A DNA stretch of 64,000 nucleotides, from positions 769,501-833,500 of the forward strand of contig NZ_CP041238.1 of NCBI RefSeq assembly GCF_013488225.1, in the 5' to 3' direction. Within the stretch, counting starts at the first letter, position 1, and the number at the start of each line of letters is the position of its first letter. The notes under the pieces were generated by a model. The model had not been told where the DNA came from, ran no database searches, and worked only from the letters and a program-made list of their open reading frames with translations. The position numbers were made by a program, and so were the translations under genes. Of the stretch, positions 56,523 to 64,000 are shown in pieces. The DNA is from Sinorhizobium mexicanum (lineage in GTDB: Bacteria; Pseudomonadota; Alphaproteobacteria; Rhizobiales; Rhizobiaceae).

Positions 56523-59048
56523 ATGTTCATTGATAGAGTTCTTGCCCGGTTCAAGATTCAGACGAAGGTTCTGTTCTTCATTCTGCCGTTTGTCGTCAGC
56601 ATCTCGGCTGTCGGCATCACCGGCCTCTACGCATCGGGCCTGCTGCAGGGTCGCATGGAGATTTCAAACAGCGTCCTGCAAACGCTGAGCGGCTTCAAGG
56701 ACGTCTACGCCGGGATGAATAACTTCCTGTACAAGACGACCGAGGAAAGCCGCGATGCGGTTCGTGCGACGATCGCTGCGCAGAAGGATATCCTCGCTGA
56801 TACCGCCGCACAGGTCGCCGGCCAAAACGGACAGGACGAGCTGACCGCTGCAATCGCCGCGACCAGCGATATCGAGGCGCGTATCGAGGGTCTTTGGACG
56901 TTGCATGTCGGCGAGCAGGAGCTGCGCGCGGCCACGACGGCCAATCTCGAGCGCCTGGTGGCCGAGCAATCGAAGATCAATGACGAGACGAACCGGCTGC
57001 AATATGCCGTGCGCAAGGACGAGAACGCGGCGAAGACGATGCTCCGGAACGCCGAAAAGCTCCTTCGCGCCGGCCGCTTCTTCGCGGAGTTCGGCACGGA
57101 GGTCGCCAAAGCGACCACGGTCGAAGAGAAGCTGAAGCAGGTCAAGGATCGCTTCCCGATGGTCGGCCGCACGCAGCGCGAGATCTTCACCTTGCTGCCG
57201 AAGGGCGAAAAGTCCCTCGCCGACACCGTGAATTCAGCCTCGAGCGAGATCGGCTCCCTGATCAAGGCCCCGGTCGGACCCGAAACACTCGGCAGCATTT
57301 CGAAATATGTCGATCGCTTCCGCACCGCGAGCTTCCGCCTCGAAGCCGCCTCCGTCGGCAAGATGCGCGACGCCACCCAGATCTTCAGCGAGCTCGACGA
57401 AAAGATTGCGAGCACCGAGTCCGTGCTGACCGCAACACGCCGGCTCTCCACGTCGATCACCGATGTCCAGATCGCCGCGGCGGCCTTCCTCGGCAGCTCG
57501 ACTGAGGAAAATCGCAAGAGGCTCCTGGACAAGTTCCTCGCCGTTCAGGCCAATTTGACAACCTTGCGCGGCGTCGCCATCGGAATGAGTTTCTTCGATA
57601 CGACGTCGGATGCCCTTCTGTCGATCCTCGACGTAATGAAGAAGGATAGTGTTGCGCTGGTAGCGAGTTCCGACAAGCGCAGTTCCGAGTTCAATGCTGC
57701 CGGTGAATCGATCAATGAGATCTGGGGTGATCTGACCGAGTTCGCCGAGCAGCAGAAAGTCGCGGCCGGTACCGAACGAGACGAAGCGAACCAGATCTCC
57801 GTTGCTGCAACCGTCGGCGGCGTCATCATCGCATTGCTCGCCGGCATCGCGCTTACGCTGACGCTGAAGAAACCGATCGGACAGATCACCGCCGCCATGC
57901 GCCGCCTTGCCGACGGCGTGCTCGATACGGCGATCGACGGCGACGCGCGGCGCGACGAGATCGGCGACATGGCGCGCGCCCTCGGCGTGTTCAAGGAAAA
58001 CGCCCTTTCCAAGGTGCGCATCGAGGCGGAAAGCGAAGACCAGCGCGCTCGTGCCGAAGCGGAACGCAGCCGCAACGACGCCGAGAAGCGCGAGCTGGAC
58101 CGGCAGATCGATCTTGCGGTCAGCGAACTCGCCGCCGGCCTCGGACGTCTGGCGCAAGGCGATCTCTCGCACCAGATCGAAGTGCCCTTCCACGGCCGGC
58201 TCGAGCAACTGCGCACCGATTTCAACGGATCGCTCATCCGCCTTCAGGATACGCTCGCCCAGATCCGGACGAACGCCCAGGCGATCCAGCAGAGCGGTGC
58301 GGACATGCATCATTCGGCCGACTCGCTCTCCAAACGCACCGAAGCCCAAGCGGCTTCGCTCGAGGAGACCGCGGCCGCGGTCGACCAGATCACGGCGACC
58401 GTGCGTTCCTCGGCAGAGCGTGCACATGAGGCGAACCTCGCCGTTTCGCAGACCAAGAAGAGCGCCGACAGCTCCGCGACGGTGGTCACCAATGCCATCG
58501 CCGCGATGGGCCGCATCGAAGAGGCTTCACGCCAGATCGAGCAGATCATCGAGGTCATCGACGACATCGCCTTCCAGACCAACCTGCTGGCCCTCAACGC
58601 CGGCATCGAGGCGGCACGCGCCGGAGAGGCGGGCAAGGGCTTTGCCGTCGTCGCGCAGGAGGTCCGGGAACTGGCGCAACGGTCCGCCGAGGCGGCGCGG
58701 GAAATCAAGGGGCTGATCAACAAGTCGACCGAAGAGGTCAATTCCGGCTCTCATCTCGTCAAGGAGACCGGCGCGGTGCTTGCCTCGATCAGCGCCCAGA
58801 TCGTCTCCGTCAGCCAGCATGTGGAAATGATCGCGACGGCAAGCCGCGACCAGGCGGCGGCTCTGAACGAGGTCAACGGCTCCGTCAACCAGATGGATCA
58901 GATGACCCAGCAGAATGCCTCGATGGTCGAGGAAGCGACGGCCACCAGCCGAGCACTCGCAAACCAGGCGGATACGCTGATGATGCTCGTCGAGCAATTC
59001 CGGCTGGAGCCCGAAGTGGCGACCGGCCAAACTTATCGCGCTGCCTGA
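56523..59048 (+). CDS. Methyl-accepting chemotaxis protein with large helical sensor domain (McpZ-like)
   Basis: An 841-residue chemoreceptor. TM1 is at about 15-38, a long periplasmic region of about 385 residues, all helical, follows, then TM2 at about 425-448, a HAMP domain (IGQITAAMRRLADGVLDTAI), and a second HAMP-like stretch with LGRLAQGDLSHQIEVPFHGR near 545-570. The signalling hairpin tip is IDDIAFQTNLLALNAGIEAA RAGEAGKGF. No CheR/CheB-tethering pentapeptide ends the protein (it ends TGQTYRAA). The sensor is much bigger than the 4-helix bundle of Tar; a sensor of this size recalls S. meliloti McpZ, but that identity is an inference. ATG at 56523 chosen for its RBS and TM1 position. 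Confidence 0.92.
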   Translation: MFIDRVLARFKIQTKVLFFILPFVVSISAVGITGLYASGLLQGRMEISNSVLQTLSGFKDVYAGMNNFLYKTTEESRDAVRATIAAQKDILADTAAQVAGQNGQDELTAAIAATSDIEARIEGLWTLHVGEQELRAATTANLERLVAEQSKINDETNRLQYAVRKDENAAKTMLRNAEKLLRAGRFFAEFGTEVAKATTVEEKLKQVKDRFPMVGRTQREIFTLLPKGEKSLADTVNSASSEIGSLIKAPVGPETLGSISKYVDRFRTASFRLEAASVGKMRDATQIFSELDEKIASTESVLTATRRLSTSITDVQIAAAAFLGSSTEENRKRLLDKFLAVQANLTTLRGVAIGMSFFDTTSDALLSILDVMKKDSVALVASSDKRSSEFNAAGESINEIWGDLTEFAEQQKVAAGTERDEANQISVAATVGGVIIALLAGIALTLTLKKPIGQITAAMRRLADGVLDTAIDGDARRDEIGDMARALGVFKENALSKVRIEAESEDQRARAEAERSRNDAEKRELDRQIDLAVSELAAGLGRLAQGDLSHQIEVPFHGRLEQLRTDFNGSLIRLQDTLAQIRTNAQAIQQSGADMHHSADSLSKRTEAQAASLEETAAAVDQITATVRSSAERAHEANLAVSQTKKSADSSATVVTNAIAAMGRIEEASRQIEQIIEVIDDIAFQTNLLALNAGIEAARAGEAGKGFAVVAQEVRELAQRSAEAAREIKGLINKSTEEVNSGSHLVKETGAVLASISAQIVSVSQHVEMIATASRDQAAALNEVNGSVNQMDQMTQQNASMVEEATATSRALANQADTLMMLVEQFRLEPEVATGQTYRAA

Positions 59049-59101
59049 GCGGTAGCGACCAGCCGCGACGGGCTTGCTCGCTTGCGGCAATGTACGGACC
59101 G

Positions 59102-59133
59102 AACGCCGTGCGCTCGACCGGGCGCACGGCGTT
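59102..59133 (+). terminator. Hairpin after the chemoreceptor gene
   Basis: Perfect 12-bp stem AACGCCGTGCGC / GCGCACGGCGTT with an 8-base loop, 53 bases past the stop. No T-run; may be a terminator or a relic of a palindromic repeat. Confidence 0.5.
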
Positions 59134-59164
59134 GTCAATTGGGGTCGCCCGCGGTGCAAAGCTC

Positions 59165-59338
59165 TCAAACCGGGCCGCAGTCTGTGCGGCATTTTTCCGG
59201 CGGCGACTTCTGGGTGATTGCGGAAAACAGGCGGCCCATGAGGGCCTTGCGCTGCGGTCGGCGCGGCCTGAACGTGTCGTCCCAGCGGCGGTTCTTGGAA
59301 AGCATGTCGAATAAAAAGGCCATTGCCATCAGGTCCAT
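59165..59338 (-). CDS. Small basic protein (57 residues) divergent from a LysR regulator, putative
   Basis: Starts MDLMAMAFLFDMLSKNRRWD after GAGGAG at ideal spacing, followed by a basic, proline-rich part. It is divergent from the LysR gene at 59426, the usual layout for a LysR target. An opposite-strand frame (about 59306-59429, hydrophobic) covers the same DNA, but its ribosome-binding signal is weaker. Function unknown; coding status uncertain. Confidence 0.4.
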   Translation of the reverse strand: MDLMAMAFLFDMLSKNRRWDDTFRPRRPQRKALMGRLFSAITQKSPPEKCRTDCGPV

Positions 59339-59425
59339 GGTGATGCTCCTCGTTTTGGGCATCTCCTTTTTTATGCATTCAAAACTGTTTTACATACAGC
59401 TCAGTTCCCCATATGTTTTTCACCC

Positions 59426-60307
59426 ATGAAAAACATGGACTGGGACATCTACCGCTGTTTCATGACTGTGGCGCGCGCCGGCGGCCTGACCGGTGCGGCG
59501 CAGGTGACCGGCTTGAGTCCGGCAACCATCGGCCGCCGGATGCTGGAGATCGAGGAGCGTACCGGGCGCTCGCTCTTCGTGCGCAGCCAGACCGGCTACG
59601 TGCTGACCGCCGACGGACGCCTCCTGTTCGAGCAATTGCGGGAAATGGAGGCGGCGGCGCGCAAGATTGAGAGCTGGCAAAAGGAAGGCGAGGGGATGCC
59701 GGTCGTGCGGATCGCGGCCGGAACGTGGAACGCGTGGCTGATCGCGGAAAATTTTCCCGCGATCTGCACTGAGCGCGACGTCTTTGCCATATCGCTTTCG
59801 ATCGGGGAGGCGCGCGCCAATCTTGCCTATCGGGAGAGCGATATCGGCATTCGCGCCTTCGAGCCGCAAGAGACATATCTGGCGTCGCGCTTGATCGGCG
59901 AAGTGGCCTACGCCGCCTACCGGCAGAAAAATGCGCCCGGCGGCGGGCCCGAGCGCTGGGTCGCGGTTGCGGAGGAAGAGGCGATCTCGGCCTATCTGCG
60001 CTGGCCGCATGACCAGGCGGCTGGCCGCATCGTTGCGACGGTAGGTCGCCCCCGGTCCTTGCTCGATCTCGCGCGTGCCGGGGCGGGAAGGGCGGTTTTG
60101 CCCTGCTTTGTCGGCGATCTCGATCCGCTGCTCGAGCGCGCGAGCGAGGAAATAGAGCCGCTCAGACATCGGCAGTGGATTGTCATGAACAACGAGGACC
60201 GACACCGGCGGGAAATCCGCACCGTCGTCGACCGGATGACGCGACTATTACGCAGCCACGTGGACCTGTTTGCCGGCAAGCGCCCGCGGCGAACCGCATC
60301 AGTGTAG
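59426..60307 (+). CDS. LysR-family transcriptional regulator
   Basis: A 293-residue LysR-type regulator. The N-terminal winged helix-turn-helix is WDIYRCFMTVARAGGLTGAA followed by LSPATIGRRMLEIEERTGRS; the effector-binding domain covers about 90-290. Start is ATG 59426 or 59435. The target may be the small divergent gene, with ACTGTTTTACATACAGCTCAG-like dyad DNA around 59384-59403, or a distant gene. Effector unknown. Confidence 0.9.
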   Translation: MKNMDWDIYRCFMTVARAGGLTGAAQVTGLSPATIGRRMLEIEERTGRSLFVRSQTGYVLTADGRLLFEQLREMEAAARKIESWQKEGEGMPVVRIAAGTWNAWLIAENFPAICTERDVFAISLSIGEARANLAYRESDIGIRAFEPQETYLASRLIGEVAYAAYRQKNAPGGGPERWVAVAEEEAISAYLRWPHDQAAGRIVATVGRPRSLLDLARAGAGRAVLPCFVGDLDPLLERASEEIEPLRHRQWIVMNNEDRHRREIRTVVDRMTRLLRSHVDLFAGKRPRRTASV

Positions 60308-60316
60308 CACCGCAAC

Positions 60317-60350
60317 GAGCACCGGCCGACTTTGCAGCCGGCCGGTGCTC
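60317..60350. terminator. Bidirectional terminator hairpin
   Basis: GAGCACCGGC / GCCGGTGCTC perfect 10-bp stem with extra pairing inside the 14-base loop (CCG/CGG), between the convergent LysR gene and the tiny 44-residue gene. Confidence 0.7.
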
Positions 60351-60357
60351 TGGTCTC

Positions 60358-60492
60358 TTAACGGGAGCGGCTACGCGGCCAGCTTCGAGCGCGAAAGCCC
60401 GCTACGGGAATCCGCTGCCTGAGGGACAGCGCGCCATGCCAGTAGATGCCCGAAAGCATGAGGACGAGCGCGAGAGCCGCTGTTTCAAACAT
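60358..60492 (-). CDS. Tiny membrane protein (44 residues), end of the aceA cluster
   Basis: MFETAALALVLMLSGIYWHG forms one membrane helix; the rest is basic (RQRIPVAGFRARSWPRSRSR). AAGGACGG precedes the ATG, and the ATG overlaps the stop of the gene upstream (TGATG), so it is probably translationally coupled. Too short for standard gene calls. Function unknown. Confidence 0.5.
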   Translation of the reverse strand: MFETAALALVLMLSGIYWHGALSLRQRIPVAGFRARSWPRSRSR

Positions 60493-60731
60493 CACGACCG
60501 TCCTTGTGTGACGATGACCGGAATGAGCAGGTCGCCCCAGTTGCCTTCGCCACCATGATGGCGTGCCGAGCGCACGAGCTCGACCGAAACGCCGGCGTCG
60601 ACGGCCTTCATGACCGACTGATTGAGCCGATGCAGGTCGTTCGCGACCATGCGGATCGCCGCCTGCTGGTCAGGGGTCATGGCCGACGACTGTTCCTCGG
60701 CCCGTTCCTTGACGCGTGTCTGTACTGTCAT
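60492..60731 (-). CDS. Small soluble protein (79 residues) downstream of aceA
   Basis: Starts MTVQTRVKERAEEQSSAMTP after GGAG; it is helical with a C-terminal beta-like GNWGDLLIPVIVTQGRS. It lies 130 bases after aceA on the same strand and overlaps the next tiny gene, so it may be in the aceA transcript. I recognise no domain. A regulatory or accessory role in acetate metabolism would be a guess. Confidence 0.65.
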   Translation of the reverse strand: MTVQTRVKERAEEQSSAMTPDQQAAIRMVANDLHRLNQSVMKAVDAGVSVELVRSARHHGGEGNWGDLLIPVIVTQGRS

Positions 60732-60861
60732 TGGCGTTGCTCCTTCGGAGGTTAAAGCCGGATGCGGGGCACTCCGTCCCGCTTTCGGTTCGAGGTTCTG
60801 TTTTTTCCGGGGCGCGCGACGGGCAGGGATGCCGCGCGCCCCGGCTTTCATTCTGCGTCTT

Positions 60862-62151
60862 TCATTCCGCTGCCGGGCGGAACTGGTCGTGCTCAGTCGA
60901 TTCCTTCATGGCGGTGGTCGAGGACTGGCCGCCGGTGATCGCCAGCGATACGGCATCGAAGTAGCCGGTGCCGACCTCGCGCTGGTGTTTGGTTGCGGTG
61001 TAGCCGTTGGCCTCGGCTGCGAATTCCGCTTCCTGCAGCTCCGAATAGGCGGCCATCTGGCGGTCCTTGTAGCCGCGCGCAAGCTCGAACATGCCGTAGT
61101 TCAACTGATGGAAGCCGGCGAGCGTGATGAACTGGAACTTGTAGCCCATTGCTCCAAGCTCGCGCTGGAACTTGGCGATCGTCGCGTCGTCGAGGTTCTT
61201 CTTCCAGTTGAACGATGGCGAACAATTATAGGCGAGCAGCTTGCCCGGATGCGCCCTGTGTACGCCTTCGGCGAATTTGCGCGCCTGCTCCAGATCCGGC
61301 TTCGAGGTTTCGCACCAGATGAGGTCGCAATGCGGCGCGTAGGCGACGGCGCGGGCGATGCAGGGCTCGATGCCGTTCCTTACCTGATAGAACCCCTCAA
61401 CCGTGCGGCCGGCATCGTAGTCGACGAAGGGCCGGTCGCGTTCGTCGATGTCCGAGGTGAGCAGCTTCGCCGCTTCCGCATCGGTACGGGCGATGACGAG
61501 CGTTGGCGTTCCCATGACGTCGGCGGCAAGCCGCGCGGCGTTCAGGTTGCGGATATGCGCGGCGGTCGGGATCAGCACCTTGCCGCCGAGATGGCCGCAT
61601 TTCTTTTCCGACGCAAGCTGATCTTCGTAGTGGACACCTGCCGCACCAGCTTCGATGAAGGCCTTCATGATCTCGAAGGCGTTCAACGGTCCGCCGAAGC
61701 CCGCTTCGGCGTCGGCGACGATCGGCGCGAACCAGGTCTCGACAGAAAGCCCATTGTCTTCGGCGGTCTCGATCTGGTCGGCGCGCTGCAGCGTGCGGTT
61801 GATGCGCTTCGCCAATTCCGGTGCGGCGTTGGCCGGATAGAGCGACTGGTCCGGATACATCGCCGAGGCCGTGTTGGCGTCGGCGGCGACCTGCCAGCCG
61901 GAGAGATAGATCGCCTTCAAGCCGGCGCGAACCATCTGCATGGCCTGGTTGCCGGAGAGCGCGCCGAGCGCATTGACGAAATCCTCGTCGTGGATGAGCT
62001 TCCAGAGGCGGTTGGCACCCATCTCGGCAATAGAATAACGGATTTCCACCGACCCCCGCAGCCGCTTTACATCTTCGGCGGTATAGGGGCGCTGGATACC
62101 GTCGAAACGTCCCTGCGGCGCGCTGGGAACCAGTTTGTAAAAATCAGTCAT
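60862..62151 (-). CDS. aceA: Isocitrate lyase AceA
   Basis: A 429-residue glyoxylate-bypass enzyme splitting isocitrate into succinate and glyoxylate, for growth on acetate and fatty acids. The catalytic [14 protein letters not shown] motif lies near residues 181-195, and the C-terminal [17 protein letters not shown] block and other ICL signatures are present. It diverges from a RamB/ScfR-like regulator, a family that controls short-chain fatty acid and glyoxylate genes. Confidence 0.97.
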   Translation of the reverse strand: MTDFYKLVPSAPQGRFDGIQRPYTAEDVKRLRGSVEIRYSIAEMGANRLWKLIHDEDFVNALGALSGNQAMQMVRAGLKAIYLSGWQVAADANTASAMYPDQSLYPANAAPELAKRINRTLQRADQIETAEDNGLSVETWFAPIVADAEAGFGGPLNAFEIMKAFIEAGAAGVHYEDQLASEKKCGHLGGKVLIPTAAHIRNLNAARLAADVMGTPTLVIARTDAEAAKLLTSDIDERDRPFVDYDAGRTVEGFYQVRNGIEPCIARAVAYAPHCDLIWCETSKPDLEQARKFAEGVHRAHPGKLLAYNCSPSFNWKKNLDDATIAKFQRELGAMGYKFQFITLAGFHQLNYGMFELARGYKDRQMAAYSELQEAEFAAEANGYTATKHQREVGTGYFDAVSLAITGGQSSTTAMKESTEHDQFRPAAE

Positions 62152-62379
62152 TCTTACCTCCTCGTAAAAACAGATAGCTCTTCCACTTTGGTCTTACGCC
62201 AGTCTTGGTCATACGATCATGTGACTTTTTTTACATTGCAGTGCACGAGAACGCCACGGAAAACGCAGATATGCCGGATTCAAAAGGGTTACCTTGTCTT
62301 GTGTTTGACAGTGGAAATCAGTAAAATTGTAAAAAGTGTCAAAGCGGTTACAGCGCCGGATTTGTAAAGGGAGTTACAA
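62152..62379. promoter_or_regulatory. aceA / regulator divergent promoter region
   Basis: 228 bp with repeated TTGTAAA-type words: 62327-62333, 62362-62368, plus inverted forms TTTACA at about 62230 and GTTACAAA at about 62373. These are plausible operators for the divergent RamB/ScfR-type regulator. Several lie just before its own ATG, suggesting autoregulation. Confidence 0.55.
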
Positions 62380-63789
62380 ATGGCCGAAAACAAGATCTTC
62401 GCCGGGCCGCGCGTCAGACGTATCCGCAATGGTCTTCAGTTGACGCAGACGGCGATGGCGGAGGCGCTCGGCATCTCACCCTCCTACCTGAATCTCATCG
62501 AGCGCAATCAGCGGCCGCTGACGGTGCAGCTTCTTCTCAAGCTCTCCTCAGTCTACAAGGTGGACCTCGACGAGTTGCAGGGCGAAAGCGGTGGCGGTCT
62601 TGCGCAGTTGCGCGAGGTATTCGCCGATCCGCTCCTGGCCGGCGAACTGCCTGGTGATCAGGAACTGATCGAAATCGCCGAAGCGGCGCCCAACGCCTCC
62701 GGAGGCATTGTCAAGCTTTATCGTGCCTATCGCGAGCAGGCGTCACGCCTGAAAGATCTCGCCGATCTCCTGGCGGGACAGGGGCACATGGCGGCGCTTT
62801 CGGGCACTCGGCTGCCGATCGATGAGATGCGCGAGGCGTTCGAGTCGCGGCCCAATCATTTCGCGCGGATCGAGGAGGCGATGGAGGCGTTTCACGCCGC
62901 GCTTTCGCCCGGAGACGATCTCACCGGAGCGCTGAAGGCCTGGCTCAAGAAGGAGCATGGTCTCGTCGTCAGAACGCTGCCGGTGCACGCCATGCCGAAC
63001 CTGCGCCGCCGCTTCGACCGGCACTCGATGCGGCTCTTTATTTCCGAACGCCTGTCACCTTTCGACCAGACGCGGGAAATCGCCATGGAAGTGGCGTCGA
63101 TCGCCTGCCACCAGGCGATCGACGCCGAGCTGGAGCACTTCCGCTTCTCGACCGCCGAGGCGCGCCGCATCGGTCGCTTCGAACTCGCGCGCTATGCCGC
63201 CCACGCCTTGATGATGCCCTATCAAGCGTTTCTAGCCGCGGCGCAGCGCGCGAAATACGACATCGATATCTTGCGATCGCGCTTTCAGGTGTCCTTCGAA
63301 CAGGCGGCCAATCGACTGACGATGTTGCAGCGCCCCGGCGCCGCGGGCATCCCGTTCTTCCTTATGGAGATCGACAATGCCGGCCACCGGTTGCGCCGCG
63401 CGGGCGCGCTCGGCTTTCCTGGTGCGCGCTTCGGCGGCGCCTGTCCCAAGCTCAACATCCATGCAGCCTTCGCCGTGCCGGGCCAGGTTCTCGTCGATCG
63501 CGTCGAAATGCCCGAGGGCAGCGAGTACCTTGTCGTTTCGCGGACGCTCGACGGACCGCGAGCGGGCTTTCAGGAGAGGGTGAGACGCACCGCACTGCTC
63601 ATCGGCTGTGATGCCGGCTTTTCGGAGGAAGTCGTCTACGGCGCTTCGCGGATGCCGCCTATACCCGTCGGTGCAGCCTGCCGCCTCTGCGAGCGGCAAG
63701 GCTGTCTGGCGCGCGCCGAACCACCTGTCACCCGCCCGCTCGGCCTCGACGAGATGGCGACGGGCCTCAGCGTTTTCGATTTTCAGTAG
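62380..63789 (+). CDS. RamB/ScfR-type transcriptional regulator
   Basis: A 469-residue regulator: XRE helix-turn-helix at about 8-65 (VRRIRNGLQLTQTAMAEALG, ISPSYLNLIERNQRPL), a middle IrrE/ImmA-like domain (about 180-330) where the HExxH metal site is not retained, and a C-terminal DUF2083-like domain with CRLCERQGCLARAEP. Related proteins sense short-chain acyl-CoA and control glyoxylate and methylcitrate genes. It is divergent from aceA, which is the likely target. Confidence 0.92.
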   Translation: MAENKIFAGPRVRRIRNGLQLTQTAMAEALGISPSYLNLIERNQRPLTVQLLLKLSSVYKVDLDELQGESGGGLAQLREVFADPLLAGELPGDQELIEIAEAAPNASGGIVKLYRAYREQASRLKDLADLLAGQGHMAALSGTRLPIDEMREAFESRPNHFARIEEAMEAFHAALSPGDDLTGALKAWLKKEHGLVVRTLPVHAMPNLRRRFDRHSMRLFISERLSPFDQTREIAMEVASIACHQAIDAELEHFRFSTAEARRIGRFELARYAAHALMMPYQAFLAAAQRAKYDIDILRSRFQVSFEQAANRLTMLQRPGAAGIPFFLMEIDNAGHRLRRAGALGFPGARFGGACPKLNIHAAFAVPGQVLVDRVEMPEGSEYLVVSRTLDGPRAGFQERVRRTALLIGCDAGFSEEVVYGASRMPPIPVGAACRLCERQGCLARAEPPVTRPLGLDEMATGLSVFDFQ

Positions 63790-63793
63790 CCGG

Positions 63794-64000
63794 TCAGTAG
63801 CTGGCCGGGTGCTGATTGGGCAACAGCGGCGCCTCGGGCGCGAAGCATTCCGCCGCGAGTCCGGTGGTGTAGCCGCGGGTGATGTGGGCCTTCTCCGCAT
63901 AGGCCTTGTTTCGCATCAGGATCGCGTGCAGTTCCGGCAGGTTGTAGTAGGGCACGCCGGGATAGAGGTGGTGCTCGAGGTGGTAGTTGATGTTGTGGGG
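63794..64000 (-). CDS. Fatty acid desaturase, C-terminal part (runs off the window)
   Basis: 68 codons before the stop, read leftward from the window end: the third histidine box NYHLEHHLYPGVPYYNLPEL is intact, followed by a short tail ending in NQHPASY. The box is typical of membrane di-iron desaturases and related hydroxylases or ketolases. The N-terminal part lies beyond position 64000, so the exact subfamily is open. Confidence 0.8.
   Translation of the reverse strand, partial: PHNINYHLEHHLYPGVPYYNLPELHAILMRNKAYAEKAHITRGYTTGLAAECFAPEAPLLPNQHPASY

Overview
The window comes from the chromosome of a Sinorhizobium/Ensifer-type alphaproteobacterium (Rhizobiales). The evidence is the gene order motA-fliM, flgF-fliI, flgBC-fliE-flgGAI-motE-flgH-fliLP, flagellins, motB-motC-fliK, rem, flgEKL-flaF-flbT-flgD-fliQ-flhA-fliR, the rhizobial proteins MotC, MotE and Rem, an aglR/aglEFGAK alpha-glucoside locus, a zwf-pgl-edd cluster, and many short palindromic intergenic repeats of the rhizobial type. 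The DNA is GC-rich, and long antisense open frames are common but are codon-bias shadows. I see no transposase, phage gene, CRISPR array, tRNA or rRNA.

Region 1 (1-34789) is a flagellar gene cluster. On the left, motA and the start of fliM run leftward. A divergent set (DUF1217 protein, flgF, fliI, a membrane protein) runs rightward and leads into the rod, ring and export genes up to fliP. A leftward gene for a TPR plus OGT-type (GT41) glycosyltransferase then sits between fliP and three flagellin genes; it is the most interesting non-core gene here. After a 734-bp repeat-filled gap come a coiled-coil protein, motB, motC, fliK, a lytic transglycosylase, the orphan regulator rem, the hook genes, flaF/flbT, and the export genes fliQ, flhA and fliR. 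A tail of small genes follows (FliJ-like, rod-binding FlgJ/CheL-like, FlgN-like, second FliL-like). Together these give most of a flagellum: motor, rod, rings, hook, filament, export gate and regulators. Basal-body and chemotaxis genes such as fliF, fliG, fliN, visNR and che are not in view and probably lie to the left.

Region 2 (34963-38067) holds a GT2 glycosyltransferase, a degenerate WecG/TagA-like (GT26) protein and folD. Region 3 (38112-45956) is the alpha-glucoside uptake and hydrolysis locus: a LacI-type repressor facing a binding protein, two permeases, a GH13 glucosidase and an ATPase, with LacI-type operators between. Region 4 (46298-51527) has a PilZ-like protein, a Gfa/CENP-V protein and, leftward, zwf-pgl-edd of the Entner-Doudoroff pathway, which would process glucose released by AglA. 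Region 5 (51625-55681) has a glutamine synthetase-like/FAD oxidase pair resembling polyamine gamma-glutamylation, and a YhiN-type flavoprotein. Region 6 (55946-64000) has a large chemoreceptor, a LysR regulator, isocitrate lyase with two tiny coupled downstream genes, a divergent RamB/ScfR-type regulator, and the 3' end of a fatty acid desaturase.

At least three families of about 100-bp palindromic repeats recur between genes. Several copies abut or supply the stop codon of the neighbouring gene.
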